Source of the DNA: Nilaparvata lugens
Lineage: Eukaryota > Arthropoda > Insecta > Hemiptera > Delphacidae
DNA length: 64,000 nucleotides
NCBI RefSeq assembly: GCF_014356525.2
Contig: NC_052505.1
Coordinates: 49,215,994 to 49,279,993, forward strand
Direction of reading: 5' to 3'
In this document: piece by piece, positions 50,439 through 61,597 of the stretch
How positions within the stretch are numbered: position 1 is the stretch's first letter
Layout: every line of letters begins with the position of its first letter
Translations under genes and position numbers: made by a program
The notes under the pieces: generated by a model
What the model was told of the DNA's origin: nothing
Databases searched by the model: none
The model's input: only the letters and a program-made list of their open reading frames with translations

Positions 50439-50539
50439 TAATATATCAACTGGTTATTTAAATAAATGAATATTTGTTCAACAAAACAAGAAATCAACCT
50501 TTGTGTTGTGATTGCGGCAATCTCATATAATTACTTCTT

Positions 50540-51070
50540 TACTACTTCACAGAAAGCTTCATCGCCACCCTCAGTGAGTATACCGCCTCCAGCGCCACCC
50601 TCCGGCCACCAGCTAAATTATTGGTTGAACGACTAAATAATGGTCGTTCAGCAAACTTCTCACAAGGTTGCCAGTCTCCGGCCACATCTCTCAAGCTGAA
50701 GAAAAGGTCCAGTATTCAGGAATGTAACTGCCTCCAGAATCCCCGATACAGCCAAGCACAAGGAATGGAGGAGAAGAAAGAAAAAAGAATAACGAAAGAA
50801 AAGGCGCAAGATTCGTGATGAGAACGTCGGCGGCGGCAGTGGATAATGAAACACAATCTGAGAGAGAAAGAGAGAGAGAGAGAGTGCGAGAAGGGAGCGC
50901 AATGCACGACAACGCCTGATAGTCGGATGGATGATGGACAGTAATTCACGGCATAATAGGATACACTAAACAACAAAGAGCACGCACTCGGCTGCTGCAC
51001 TGATTTCTTGTTTTGGGACACACTCACAGCAGCAACAAGAAAAAAAACGAAAGTGAAACGTTTCGATTAG
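50540..51070 (-). promoter_or_regulatory. GC-richer region with GA microsatellite, possible minus-strand promoter and leader exon
   Basis: The region is clearly less AT-rich than its flanks. A GA-rich run (about 50860-50882), read on the minus strand, is a long CT tract followed by CAG and could be a splice acceptor or a GAGA-factor site. On the minus strand an initiator-like AATCAGTGC lies near 51000. Overlapping frames (50660-50902, 50691-50912 and 50716-51027, minus) encode Ser/Leu/Phe-rich low-complexity peptides due to the CT tract, so they are not called as genes. Confidence 0.3.
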
Positions 51071-51074
51071 TTGA

Positions 51075-52985
51075 TACAGGCAGCGCAGATCGAAAAGCGT
51101 GTGGTCCAACTGTAGGAAGAGGACTGTAACCAAGTAGGCCTACTAAACAAGAGAGCATTGCATTCACCTGCAGTAATTGTCAAACTAATCAACAGTACAT
51201 AATAATCAGGAATTGGTGCTTAGGTATGGAGACTGAATTTGAAAGAGAAAATATGTTTAAAAAAGTTTGTAAATTTTAAGTGACATGTATCACCTGCGTG
51301 TACACTGTACTCCATACAGTAAAACTCCCATGTAAAGCATCCTGTAATACCACGTATTCAATTAGAAAACCATCAATCTCGCCCGTAAATGAAAATGCTA
51401 TTGAAATACTTCAACACAACGCCTTTCTATGTTGGTTTCTTGAAAAAAATTATATTTAGATATATTATTACCAAGTGAAGAGTGTTCGATACTACATTTG
51501 GACGGGTATGAACGTATTGACCAGGCTTGTTAGATAGAACTTTCTAACATCAACTTTGAGTCTATGGAAATCACGTGTTTTTGAATACACTTAAACTTAA
51601 TTCATCTTGCATTAGCGTATCTCCACCGACTGCTCGCGCAACACTCTCATGCGGGTAGTCGACGATCAAGTCAAACAGAACAAATCTGAACAAATTAAAT
51701 TTGAGGTGGAATTCAAATAGTAGAAATAAATGGAAGGAATCTCATATAAAATTTTAATTGAAATTACAATTCAGCTATTCTATTTTAAGCTTCTAATTAT
51801 GGATTTATTGGTTACGTATGTTTCCTTTGTTGAATTCGGATCAACAGGAAATTGCATTTATCAAAACTGTAAGTTATTCTTCAACGAACATTAATTCTGT
51901 AGTACTACCTACATCACTCCACACCTAGCTTCCTGGACGTAGGACGTGAAACATAGGTTAGGAAGTAATAAAATCTCTATTTTGGACCAATCGTTGGCCC
52001 ACAAACGCGATGAATGAATGGGATGCATCATTCTCAAGTCAAAAGGTGAAAACAACAAAAAGTTAGTTAAGGCGAAAAATTTACGGACTAATATTCGAAG
52101 AAAATGAAACAAATATCTGCCGAGAGAGGTCTGGAGCACCGAGACTACAACTGCTGCCGCTGCAGCTGATCGAGGGTTCGCATACCGCCAAGAGCATGCT
52201 TATCATTAGAGCATGCTCATTATCTCATCACTCACGTAAAAAGCTTCAGGCTTCAGGGCATCATCCGCCAAAAACATGCACATTGATAAACGCATGAGAA
52301 CTCTGATAAGGACAAATTCAATCAACTAACCCCTGAGCAAAACCTCAAGCAATAAATTCGAGTTGATTATTTAAATAGGGGTTGGTACGACTCATCAGGG
52401 AATCGAATTCAGTACTAATTGATTACAGTACTTGTTTTTACTAATTGAATTTGTTTAAAATAATCTTTACAATGATTATGAAAGTGTTTTTAATATTTTT
52501 TATCAATGAAATTCGTCATTTGAAATTATTTTTATATTTTTATCGTGTGTATTTTGCAACAATCTGACTATACTTTAATGAAAATGTAGGAATATTTCAC
52601 ATTCAACTTTACTTTACAATAAATATAGTTCACGATAGTATGCGCCACAGTGGACACGAAAATCGCATAGCTTAGTTGTAAGCCACAGCAGAGATTATCA
52701 GATTACAATAAGTATATGATGGGACATGGGAGGAGAAGACATGTGCGTGGGGAAAAATTTAATTTTCAACTGAGCGGAGTCAATGTGCTATTCCCATCCT
52801 ACAATTAAGGCATAATAAACAAGCCACGGCCTTGCCAAAGCATATTATTATCAAAGCAATACAATGGCAAGGAATTTCGGGTTTGTATCATTTTGAACGG
52901 AACAGAATTTTTCAATTGCTTATTTGACTTTACCTGTTTTCTATCAGCTTCACCATTTTACTCAATTTTCAAGAAGTGTTAAAAC
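51075..52985. other. Noncoding DNA, no gene recognised
   Basis: TAGGCCTA lies at 51135-51142. The area 52100-52330 is slightly less AT-rich but shows no exon. Confidence 0.4.
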
Positions 52986-52989
52986 ACTC

Positions 52990-53990
52990 TAGTCCAGTCA
53001 CTATAATATACATCGGTGCTTGCAATTTATATTGTGGTTCAGATTTTTTAATATCTTATTTTGATACATGAAAAAAGTCTAGAACCAATTTCTTCATGCA
53101 AAATCTCCTTGTGCTACATCACAAAGTAGAAGATTCTCTTCTCTGTGGCTAGATACAGAGTGGCTCAAAAACCTCGTATTTTCGGTTCATTTTCCAGTTT
53201 TCAGCTATTTCTGCCTAATCCAGTAATCGGATAGAAAAATTTGCTCTTGCCTTTATTTAGATTATAAAATTCTGAATAAAATGAGATCATTCAGAGCTCT
53301 CTATCTCCAATGAGTACTGAGTTATAATTTTTCGAAAATGAATAAAATTTAGGAAAAAAAACAATTCTGATAAATTCTAGTTTTTGATCAACAATATCTT
53401 TTGATTGTTACTATTTCATTCTAAAATTCAAAATCCCTCTGGGCGTATTTTTGTGCATTACAATCTGAGATCAGGTAGAGCGCTCAATCTCATAAAGATT
53501 CCAAGTAAACCTGATAGCAAAGCTCCTTGTATAGTGAAAACACCTAATTTTCAGCTTCAACCATCATCACCAACTACATTTCCCTCACATTGATATTTCG
53601 CACAATGGCATAAGTTATTGAGATCATGTTCAATGAGAATCACCCGTTAGATGCACTTCATTTCAGTACTTCCTAGAGGAGAGGCGAGCCTAAGGACACC
53701 TCAAGGATCAAAATTTCAAACACTTATAACTTTTGACAAAATGCTCAGATTTCATCGTACTACACTTCATTCTTCTCGGCTCGTCAAGGCGGTCCAAAAT
53801 CATGCATCATGAGTCAACTTCGGTCGAAAAATTGAAAATTTATTGCTGAGTGTACATAAGCCAATATTCCAATACACAAAAAATGTCCAATTTTCTATAT
53901 TCGATGCTGCATATCTTGTGAAATACTTCTGATAAAATTTCAAAATCTAGTGAGAATGTGAAACTTTTTCCCCTCTTCTCACTCCAATAA
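52990..53990 (+). mobile_element. TAGTCCAGTCACTA-end repeat, copy 1 (+)
   Basis: About 1 kb that matches 59206-58264 in inverted orientation and 56327-57075 directly. Shared landmarks are GTGCTTGCAATTTATATTG, CTCAAAAACCTCGTATTTTC, CCAGTAATCGGA, CTCGGCTCGTCAAGGCGG and ATATTTCGCACAATG. A 62-codon frame (53405-53593) is not a gene. The family contains an ACAGGGTGG-CCAAAAAC block resembling the terminal words of the 61.6-kb foldback. Confidence 0.8.
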
Positions 53991-54139
53991 ATTGGAGTGC
54001 TCACATTGATATTTCGCACAATGACATAAGTTCATGAGATTAATGAAAACCAGCTGCTGTTTTCATGTATGGAAACAGCTGAATAAAAAGTAAAGAATTT
54101 TTCCTTTTAAAAAGGACCTTCGACGATAGGTCTTTTTGG

Positions 54140-54610
54140 CAATTCTATTCGAATAAAAATAACTACTTTTCTGTCGCATCGAAATTTTGGTCCGCCATCT
54201 TGGAACCGTCATATTGAAAGGAGGTCATATGGATACATGATTTCGATCCAGAATTTCAAGAGAAAATAATGAATGGCGAAAATCACACATGGATAATATC
54301 TCAAACCGTTTAAAAATTATTCATATCCAAACATACTAATAAATCATAAGAAAACGGAATAAATGATTAGGTTGAGAATCTGGCAGATCAAACTTTTCTG
54401 TTCATAGTGCTGAATATTTGAGAGGAATTCACTATTAGTGTTTACCAACACTTGAAAAAGTGAAATTTGATGTAGGCTACTCATTTATTCCATTTTTGTA
54501 CGATTTATTAGTTCCTTTGAATGAGGATAACTTTTGAACGGTTTGAGAATACGATGAGCAGTTTTCGCAATTCATTTTTTCTCTTGGACTTCTGTATCGG
54601 AATCATGTAT
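54140..54610. mobile_element. Foldback repeat with arms at 54204-54310 and 54520-54610
   Basis: The left arm (GATACATGATTTCGATCCAG ... AATGAATGGCGAAAA ... CTCAAACCGTTT) pairs with the right arm (AACGGTTTGAGAA ... CAGTTTTCGCAATTCATT ... CGGAATCATGTATC). The same arm sequence occurs in the 61.6-kb element. Tandem ATCATGTATC words follow at 54604-54642. More of the right part is displaced to 55041-55060 and 56165-56220 by later insertions. Confidence 0.65.
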
Positions 54611-54689
54611 CATGTATCAACTATCATGAATCATGTATCAGAGCTGTGAATAACAAATAGTGAGTAGGTTTTTGATTTTGTATTCAAAT

Positions 54690-55044
54690 TTTTTAAATAA
54701 GTGCAATATTTCTAAAGTTTTTAATTTATTGTGATTCATTTAGAGTATAAAATCAACCTTCAAAATTCAAAATTTTAAATCATCATTTCTGGACCGAAAA
54801 TCAAGTGACGAAGCAGTGTGTGACTATATAACCTTATCTTTTGGACAACATTAACATTTTATTAAAATTTTTGGAGAGAAATAGTACAGGCTTAGCCTAG
54901 TTTTTCCTCCAATGTCATAATTGTATTATGATTATAGTATTTTATACAATAAATAAATAAATAAATAAATGAAATAAATGAAATAAAATAAATAAAATAA
55001 ATAAAATAAATAAAATAAATAAAATAAATAAAATAAATAAAATC
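54690..55044 (+). mobile_element. Retroposon 3' end with TAAA-type tail
   Basis: The stretch ends TTTTTCCTCCAATGTCATAA ... TTTTATACAATAAATAAATA followed by about 90 bases of AAATA/AAATAAAATA repeats (54951-55042). This is the usual look of a truncated non-LTR retrotransposon 3' end in insects. The left limit is approximate. It lies inside the foldback repeat described above. Confidence 0.6.
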
Positions 55045-55061
55045 ATATGACCTCTTCCCAA

Positions 55062-56160
55062 TTTAAAAAATCTGGTGTGGCGCACTCACACAACTTTCCT
55101 TGCTCATTGAACTGTAAGCCCCATTCTTAAATGAGAATAATTTAGGGGAATAACATAATGACGATTGGCAGCAATATATTTGAAACTACGATCAGACTAC
55201 TGTATATGTGTATATATAATTGTTTTCAGAGTACTTTTTCCTTTGTGTAAATTGTGAAATTCGATATTTTTTAAAAGTCGTCAAAACAGCTGTTCTACAG
55301 ATGAGATATCTCGACTGTGTTCTTTTTATGAACTGCTCTACCTACCTACCTCATGCACGAGAAGGAGGTTACAAAGTCCATTTCTCAAGGATGGGATGGA
55401 CCCCCATTAGTTTCCCAGAAAGGAGACTCATGCCAGTTGATAGAGCTGATAAATACAGGGTATGAATTTGAAAAAAAATCGGTCAAGTCATTTTTGTGAA
55501 AATCGTGAAAAACATGGTTTTTTAGTAATTATCCGCCATTTTTCTCAAGAATATTACGGAGCTACTGCAATTTTCCCAGAAATGAGACTCATGCCAGTCG
55601 ATAGGGCTTATGAATAGCTAGCTATACAATCATGGTATAAATTTGAAGAAAATCGTTAGAGCCGTTTTCGAGAAAACCGTGAAAAACATGGTTTTTTAGT
55701 GATTATACGCCATTTTTCTCAAGAATATTACGGAGCTCCTGCAATTTTCCCAGAAATGAGACTCATGTCAGTCGATAGGGCTTATAAATAGCTATCCATG
55801 GTATACATTTGAAGAAAATTGAGCCGTTTTCGAGAAAACCGTGAAAAACATGGTTTTTCAGTGATTATCCGCTATTTATTCCGCCATCTTGAATTGAATT
55901 TTACTGAATTTCTTATTGTCGGATCATCATGGTATATTATAACCTTATGTTAAAAATTTCTAGTCTATCGGTTGATTAGGAATGGAGTTATTGTGTTCAC
56001 AGACATACACACATACACACACACATACCAACACCCAAAAATCATGTTTTTGGACTCAGGGGATCTTGAAACGTATAGAAAACTTGAAATTAGGGAACCT
56101 TAATTTTTTTGGAAAGCAATACTTTCCTTACCTATGGTGATAGGGCAAGGAAAGTAAAAA
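55062..56160 (+). mobile_element. CA/TG-bearing dispersed repeat, copy 2, nested in a foldback element
   Basis: A 1.1-kb copy in + orientation running from TTTAAAAAATCTGGTGTGG to GGGCAAGGAAAGTAAAAA. It has three internal repeats of the CGAGAAAACCGTGAAAAACA and CAAGAATATTACGGAGCT block, one more than copy 1, which explains its greater length. It interrupts the right arm of the 54.2-kb foldback: CATATGACCTCTTCC lies just left, and TTCAAAATAGCGGTTCCAAG just right. An 81-codon frame (55220-55465) inside it is not a gene. Confidence 0.82.
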
Positions 56161-56326
56161 TGAAGATTGATTCAAAATAGCGGTTCCAAGATGGGAGACT
56201 AGAATTCCTATGTGACAGAAGAGTAGTTCTTTTATTCAAGTAGTAAGTAGCAGGGATCCCCCCCCAACAGACCTGTCGTCAAATTCCCCTCAAAAGTCCG
56301 GTCAATATAGATATAAAAAAGGGTGT

Positions 56327-57075
56327 GTGCTTGCAATTTATATTGTGGTTCTGATTTTTTAATATATTATTTGGGAACATAAGAGAAGTCCAGAACCAAT
56401 TTCTTTATGCAAAATTTCCTTGTGCTTAGATACAGGGTGGCCCAAAAACCTCGTATTTTCGGCTCATTTTCCAGTTTTCAGCTATTTCTGCCAAATCCAG
56501 TAATCGGACAGAATAATTTGCTCTTCCCTTTTTTTAGATTATAGAATTCTGAATAAAATGAGATCATTCGGAACTCTCTATCTCCAATGAGTACTGAGTT
56601 ATGATTTTCCAAAAATGAGTAAAATTTGATGAAAAAATCAATTTTGAGAATTTTAGTTTTTGATCAACCATTCATATGAATAATTCAAAATCACTCTAGG
56701 CGTATTTTTGTGCTTTACAATCTGAGATCAGGTAGAGTGCTCTATCTCATATAGATTTCCAGGTACACCTGACAACAATGCTCCTTGTATTGTGAAAAAC
56801 ACCTAATTTTCAGTATCAACCATCATCACCAACTACATTGTCCTCACATTGATATTTCGCACAATGGCATAAGTTCATGAGATTATGTTCTATGAGAATC
56901 ACCAGTTAGATGCACTTCATTTCAGTATTTCCTAGTGGAGAGGCGCGCTTAAGGACTCCTCAACGATAAAAATTTCAAAAACTTATAACTTTTGACAAAA
57001 TGCTCAGATTTCATCGTACTACACTTCATTCTTCTCGGCTCGTCAAGGCGGCCCAAAATCATGCATCATAAGTCA
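56327..57075 (+). mobile_element. TAGTCCAGTCACTA-end repeat, copy 2 (+, partial)
   Basis: A direct copy of 53014-53810 lacking the outermost end. Wording from GTGCTTGCAATTTATATTG to CTCGTCAAGGCGGCCCAAAA is shared. It faces the inverted copies at 57371-57546 and 58264-59206, making a large hairpin-capable arrangement. Confidence 0.8.
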
Positions 57076-57370
57076 AAAACTGTCGAAACTTATTGAAAAA
57101 CTGTCGAGACTGTGAAAATAAGGGAAATTTCTCGATTTTTTAAACAAACGTATCTTACCACACGATTATATTTTACAAAATTCATTTACCTCACATGAAA
57201 GAGGAGATTATGTTCTTCAAATAAAGACCAAGTACCATTGTTCATTCATTTCGGGTTACCGAGATACACAGTTTTGAATATAGAAATTGACCATTTTTCT
57301 ATGTATTTAAATATGGGCTAAAATACACTAAAGGAGGATTTTTCTTATTTTTCATCAAATTTCAGTTATG

Positions 57371-57546
57371 ATACATGATTTTGAATTGCCTTGACGAGCT
57401 GAGAAGAGTGAGCTGAAGTACGAGTAGATCTGATCATTCCATCAAAAGTTATAAGTGTTTGAAGTTTTGATCCTTGACATATCCTTATGACGTACCCCCC
57501 CCCCATCACGGAATACTGAAATCGAATGTTTCTAACGGGTGGTTCA
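57371..57546 (-). mobile_element. TAGTCCAGTCACTA-end repeat, partial inverted copy
   Basis: A short, more diverged inverted copy. ATACATGATTTTGAATTGCC, CGAGCTGAGAAGAGTGA, AAAAGTTATAAGTGTTTGAA and TCTAACGGGTGGTTC match the reverse complement of the + copies. A C run at about 57497 interrupts it. Confidence 0.65.
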
Positions 57547-58263
57547 AATAGAAAATAACCCTCGTGAGGAGATTTCTGCCGAAATATATATTTTTGGTTA
57601 GGAAGGCCTTGAAAAGGTATTATAATGGAAAATTTGTATTTTGGCTTTGTAGGACATGATTTTCTATTTTTGGGTGTATTCCCCCTCCCACACTACTAAA
57701 TTTCCTAAGGAATCATGTTCAGAATTAATTGTTCCTTCACGTGATGTGTGGTTTTTTATCTATACTAGGAAAATATCCAAGTTGTATGTGGTAGGTTTGC
57801 ATAATTTTGAAAACCACTTAAAAAATACTCCTTTTTTAAAATTCGTAGCTCCGGAGCCGAAAATGGTAGAATCCTGCGCGACCAGTCAATTTATTGGAAA
57901 TTTTATTATCTTTAATTTTGTGGAGAATGATTTTTCTCCAAAAACTCGAAGTTTTCGAGATTAAATGGAAAAATTTTAAAAAGTACGAAATTTTAGAGGT
58001 TTTTGGGGGTTTTGGGGGTGAAGCCGCCCTCTGGCGTGTCAGCAAATTTCAGAATCGAATTCAGCGCCCCAAAATACATATAGAACTGTTGAGAAAAATT
58101 CTTCCGGGGCTGTTTCCTGAAAAACGACTATTTGGACTATGATGTATCAGACTCGTTTTAGAAACTCTTTAACAGTAGAATCACGAAAAAAATGTAATAG
58201 CTGAAATCGCCATTTCAAAAATCTTCTGTAACTTTCGAATGGTATTGGAATCAAAAGTATTAT
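57547..58263. other. Probably repeat-derived noncoding DNA
   Basis: A 102-codon + frame (57656-57964) and an 82-codon frame (57894-58142) overlap here, but neither has a recognisable domain. The stretch lies between inverted repeat copies and has G-run-rich patches (about 58004-58020), so I take it as the body or spacer of a transposable element. Confidence 0.4.
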
Positions 58264-59206
58264 TTATTGGAGTGGGAATAGGGGAAAAGTTTCACATTCT
58301 CACAAGATTTTGAAATTTTATCAGAAGTATTTCACAAGATATATAGAATATTTTACATCGAATATAGAAAATTGGACATTTTTTTGTGTATTGGATTATG
58401 GGCTTATGTACACTCAGCAATAGATTTTCACCGAATTTGACTCATGATGCATGATTTTGGACCGCCTTAACAAGCCGAGAAAAATGAAGTGTAGTACGAA
58501 AAGTTATAACTTTCAACTCATAAATGAGTGTTTGAAATTTTTATCCTTGATGTGTCCTTATGCGCGCCTCTCCACTAGGAAATACTGAAATGAAGTGCAT
58601 CTAACGGGTGATTCTCATAGAACATAATCTCATGACCTTATGTAATTTTGTGGAATATCAATGTGAGGGCAATGTAGTTGGTGATGATGGTTGATGCTGA
58701 AAATGAGGTGTTTTTCACAATACAAGGAGCATTGTTGTCAGGTGTACCTGGAAATCTATATGAGATAGAGCACTCTACCTGATCTCAGATTGTAAAGCAC
58801 AAAAATACGCCTAGAGGGATTTTGAATTATTCATATGAATGGTAACAATCGGAAGATATTGTTGATCAGAATTGATTTTTTTCTTTAAATTCTACTCATT
58901 TTTGAAAAACCATAACTCAGTACTCATTGGAGATAGAGAGTTCCGAATGATCTCATTTAATTCAGAATTTATAATCTAGAAAAAAGCGAGAGCGAAATTT
59001 TTCTGTCCGATTACTGGATTTGGCAGAAATAGCTGAAAACTGGTAAATGAACCGAAATACGAGGTTTTTGGGCCACCCTGTATCTAGCACAAAGTAATTT
59101 GGCATGAAGAAATTGGTTCTGGACTTCTCTTATGTATCCAAATAGCATATTGAAAAATCAGAACTACAATATAAATTGCAAGCACCAATGTAATAGTGAC
59201 TGGACC
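58264..59206 (-). mobile_element. TAGTCCAGTCACTA-end repeat, copy 3 (-)
   Basis: A nearly complete inverted counterpart of 52990-53990. Read on the minus strand it starts GGTCCAGTCACTATTACATT and proceeds through GATACAGGGTGGCCCAAAAA to the CACTCCAATAAATA end. Together with copies 1 and 2 it shows that the family is about 0.95-1.0 kb long. Confidence 0.8.
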
Positions 59207-59209
59207 AAA

Positions 59210-61410
59210 ATTATCCGTTGCAAATCACGGGTCACCGTTAGTATATGATAAAAATCAGTATGATACAGTATTAGGCTATATTCATGTATAATGTATTTTA
59301 TTTTACAAGCACTGCATACAGTACTTTCATAGATGGTCAATACGGCTAATAGTCGAATTGAAGATTGAACTGCTGAAATAAATGAGTAATTTATTGATTG
59401 ATTATATTATTTATAAATCGAAATTTTCATAATCAATCTGAATCTTTCATCTAGTTTGATTGGAATGCCAACTTTATTGACATTCCAATCGATATAAACA
59501 TCATTGTCTACACAGAACTCAGATGAAAACTATTTTCACCACATTTCTATGAATTAGAGATCTTGAAACATCAAAGATTAATTGGAAGGCCAAAAATAGC
59601 GTTCATAATCATATCAATATTGACATAACTGTTTTTAATTGATTACAATAATAATCTCAATAAATTTCGTTGCCCTCTAAAATTCTTTCCAAACCAAGCC
59701 ACTCAGAGGCTTTTTCAATTGAATAAAATTGCGGAAGAAATTCTAAGCCCTCTATTTTCAAGGATGAAATCGCCTACGTCTACAGTCCTATATACAGTAT
59801 AATTTATATTATTAGAAAATACCTATAATTTACTAAATTATCTTGGAGTAATTCTGCTCAGAATTCATATCTTTCAAGTACCTCATAATACAAGAACATG
59901 CTCTTAGAAACAATAATACAATAGAGTAGTCTCATATACGCTCTTGATGACTTGAAATTTTGCAATAGTACATATGATCAAAATTTCAATTGTTAATTCA
60001 ATATTTTCAAGCCGAGCAACTAATTTTTTTAGCCACTAGCCTATTGCTTATATACCGTTTTTTGGTAGGTAATTGGTATGTTTTTACAACATGGTTTTTA
60101 ATCAACTGTGAAGAACCACTGAAATAAATTAAGTCACATTGTCTTCAAACATGAGCAAGATAAAAAATAAATTTCAAGAATAAATTGGAATTAAATAGAA
60201 GTTGAGAATTAATTTCTCTGTACAATACTGCTTAAAAATATAATCAATTCAATACAACTCATTACTAGTGAACATACTTTTTGTCTATGCTAGTAATGCC
60301 ATTAAATTAACTAATAATTTGAAGAATTTTATATTTAATGTTATTTTATTCCTGGCATTATTTTTCTTATATTTATATTTGTATAGTTGATATTTAGGAT
60401 GCACAGAAAAGTTGCATTGTATTATTTTAATAAATGGAAATACAAATTTGTTTAAAAATTGGATTGAATGTAATCCTCAAGACATAAACTGAACGTTTTT
60501 GACTGCGAGCAGTTTGTAGTCCAAGCTTAGCACTATTATTTGAACTGTAGTTTTATATTAATAATTGTTGAATTTACAGTAATCCATATTATAGTCTGTA
60601 GACATGTATTGCACTTCATTGCTTATATAGAGCAGGCAGGCTTTATTAACATAGAGTACACATATATACAGTGCATACAATTCAAAGTACACATACATGC
60701 TTTGAGAGTAAATATGCCGGAAGTAGAATGAAGAGTTTCCTGTTTATTGTAAAGTATTTGAATCAGGAGCAATGAGAGATAATGTTGAAGGTGGAAGGGT
60801 ATCACTAATTTAGTGATGGTTGTATCAAATCACAAAATGCGTTTCAAAGGAAAGCCTATTTCCATTGAAAAATGATCAGTAGGCTATATAAGAAGTCAAC
60901 ACATCTATTAGCCTATTCTATCAGCGGATTTTATGGTACCTAAATGTTAGTTCAAAAGAATTGAAAATATTTATAACTTTATAGATAAACTTCAAATCTA
61001 CTAGATAAGATAAATCATATTTCCATCCTTCCTTCGATTTGTTTTTTTAGTTTCTAGATGTATTGTCCATCATTAAATTAATACCCACGAACTACAAAAA
61101 TAAAAAGGACAGATTTGCTACAGAAAAGTCACTGGACTTATTCAGTACGTAGTGGAAAAGCCGGAGAAAACAGTTTCATTCAAAATTTAGGGAGATTGAG
61201 ATCCTTAGAGAACAGGAAAGTTAAAAATGTTGACATAACGCCGCCTAGAGTTGAACAAAAGCTGCAGATTACAATGATAAAGATGATATGTATGCAACTT
61301 ATTAAAAAATTGAAATATTGCTCAGGCTTACTAGGAAGTGAAGATGTGAGGTGAATTTGGTTTCAAACTTATCAGGCGCAAGGTGTTTTGAATTTGAAAG
61401 TTTACAATAA
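59210..61410. other. AT-rich noncoding DNA, no gene recognised
   Basis: A possible worn retroposon end (CTGCTGAAATAAATGAG) lies near 59370. A 79-codon + frame (61115-61354) with a Lys/Arg-rich middle shows no known domain and lacks convincing splice signals; it is noted but not called. Confidence 0.4.
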
Positions 61411-61562
61411 TAGTCCAGTCACTATATACTTTGGTGGTTGCAATATAATATATATAATATTGTAGTTCTGATTTTGATCAAAATCATAAATCAAAATCTA
61501 TAACAAGAAATTTTCACATAAAATTTCCTTATACTAGATATAGGTTGGCCCAAAAACCTGAG
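61411..61562 (+). mobile_element. TAGTCCAGTCACTA-end repeat, 5' fragment
   Basis: TAGTCCAGTCACTATATACT at 61411 followed by GTAGTTCTGATTTT and GGTTGGCCCAAAAACCT matches the first 170 bp of the 52990 copy. It is broken off just before the foldback element at 61598. Confidence 0.65.
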
Positions 61563-61597
61563 AATCCTAACAGTGTTCAGCCAGTACATATTGCTAA

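Noticed and set aside
50660..51027. Three overlapping minus frames rich in Ser, Leu and Phe
   Set aside because: The composition comes from a CT-rich tract. None has a domain, and a leader exon is a simpler reading.
57656..57964. A 102-codon + frame
   Set aside because: It lies between inverted copies of a transposable repeat, and no domain or splice context supports it.
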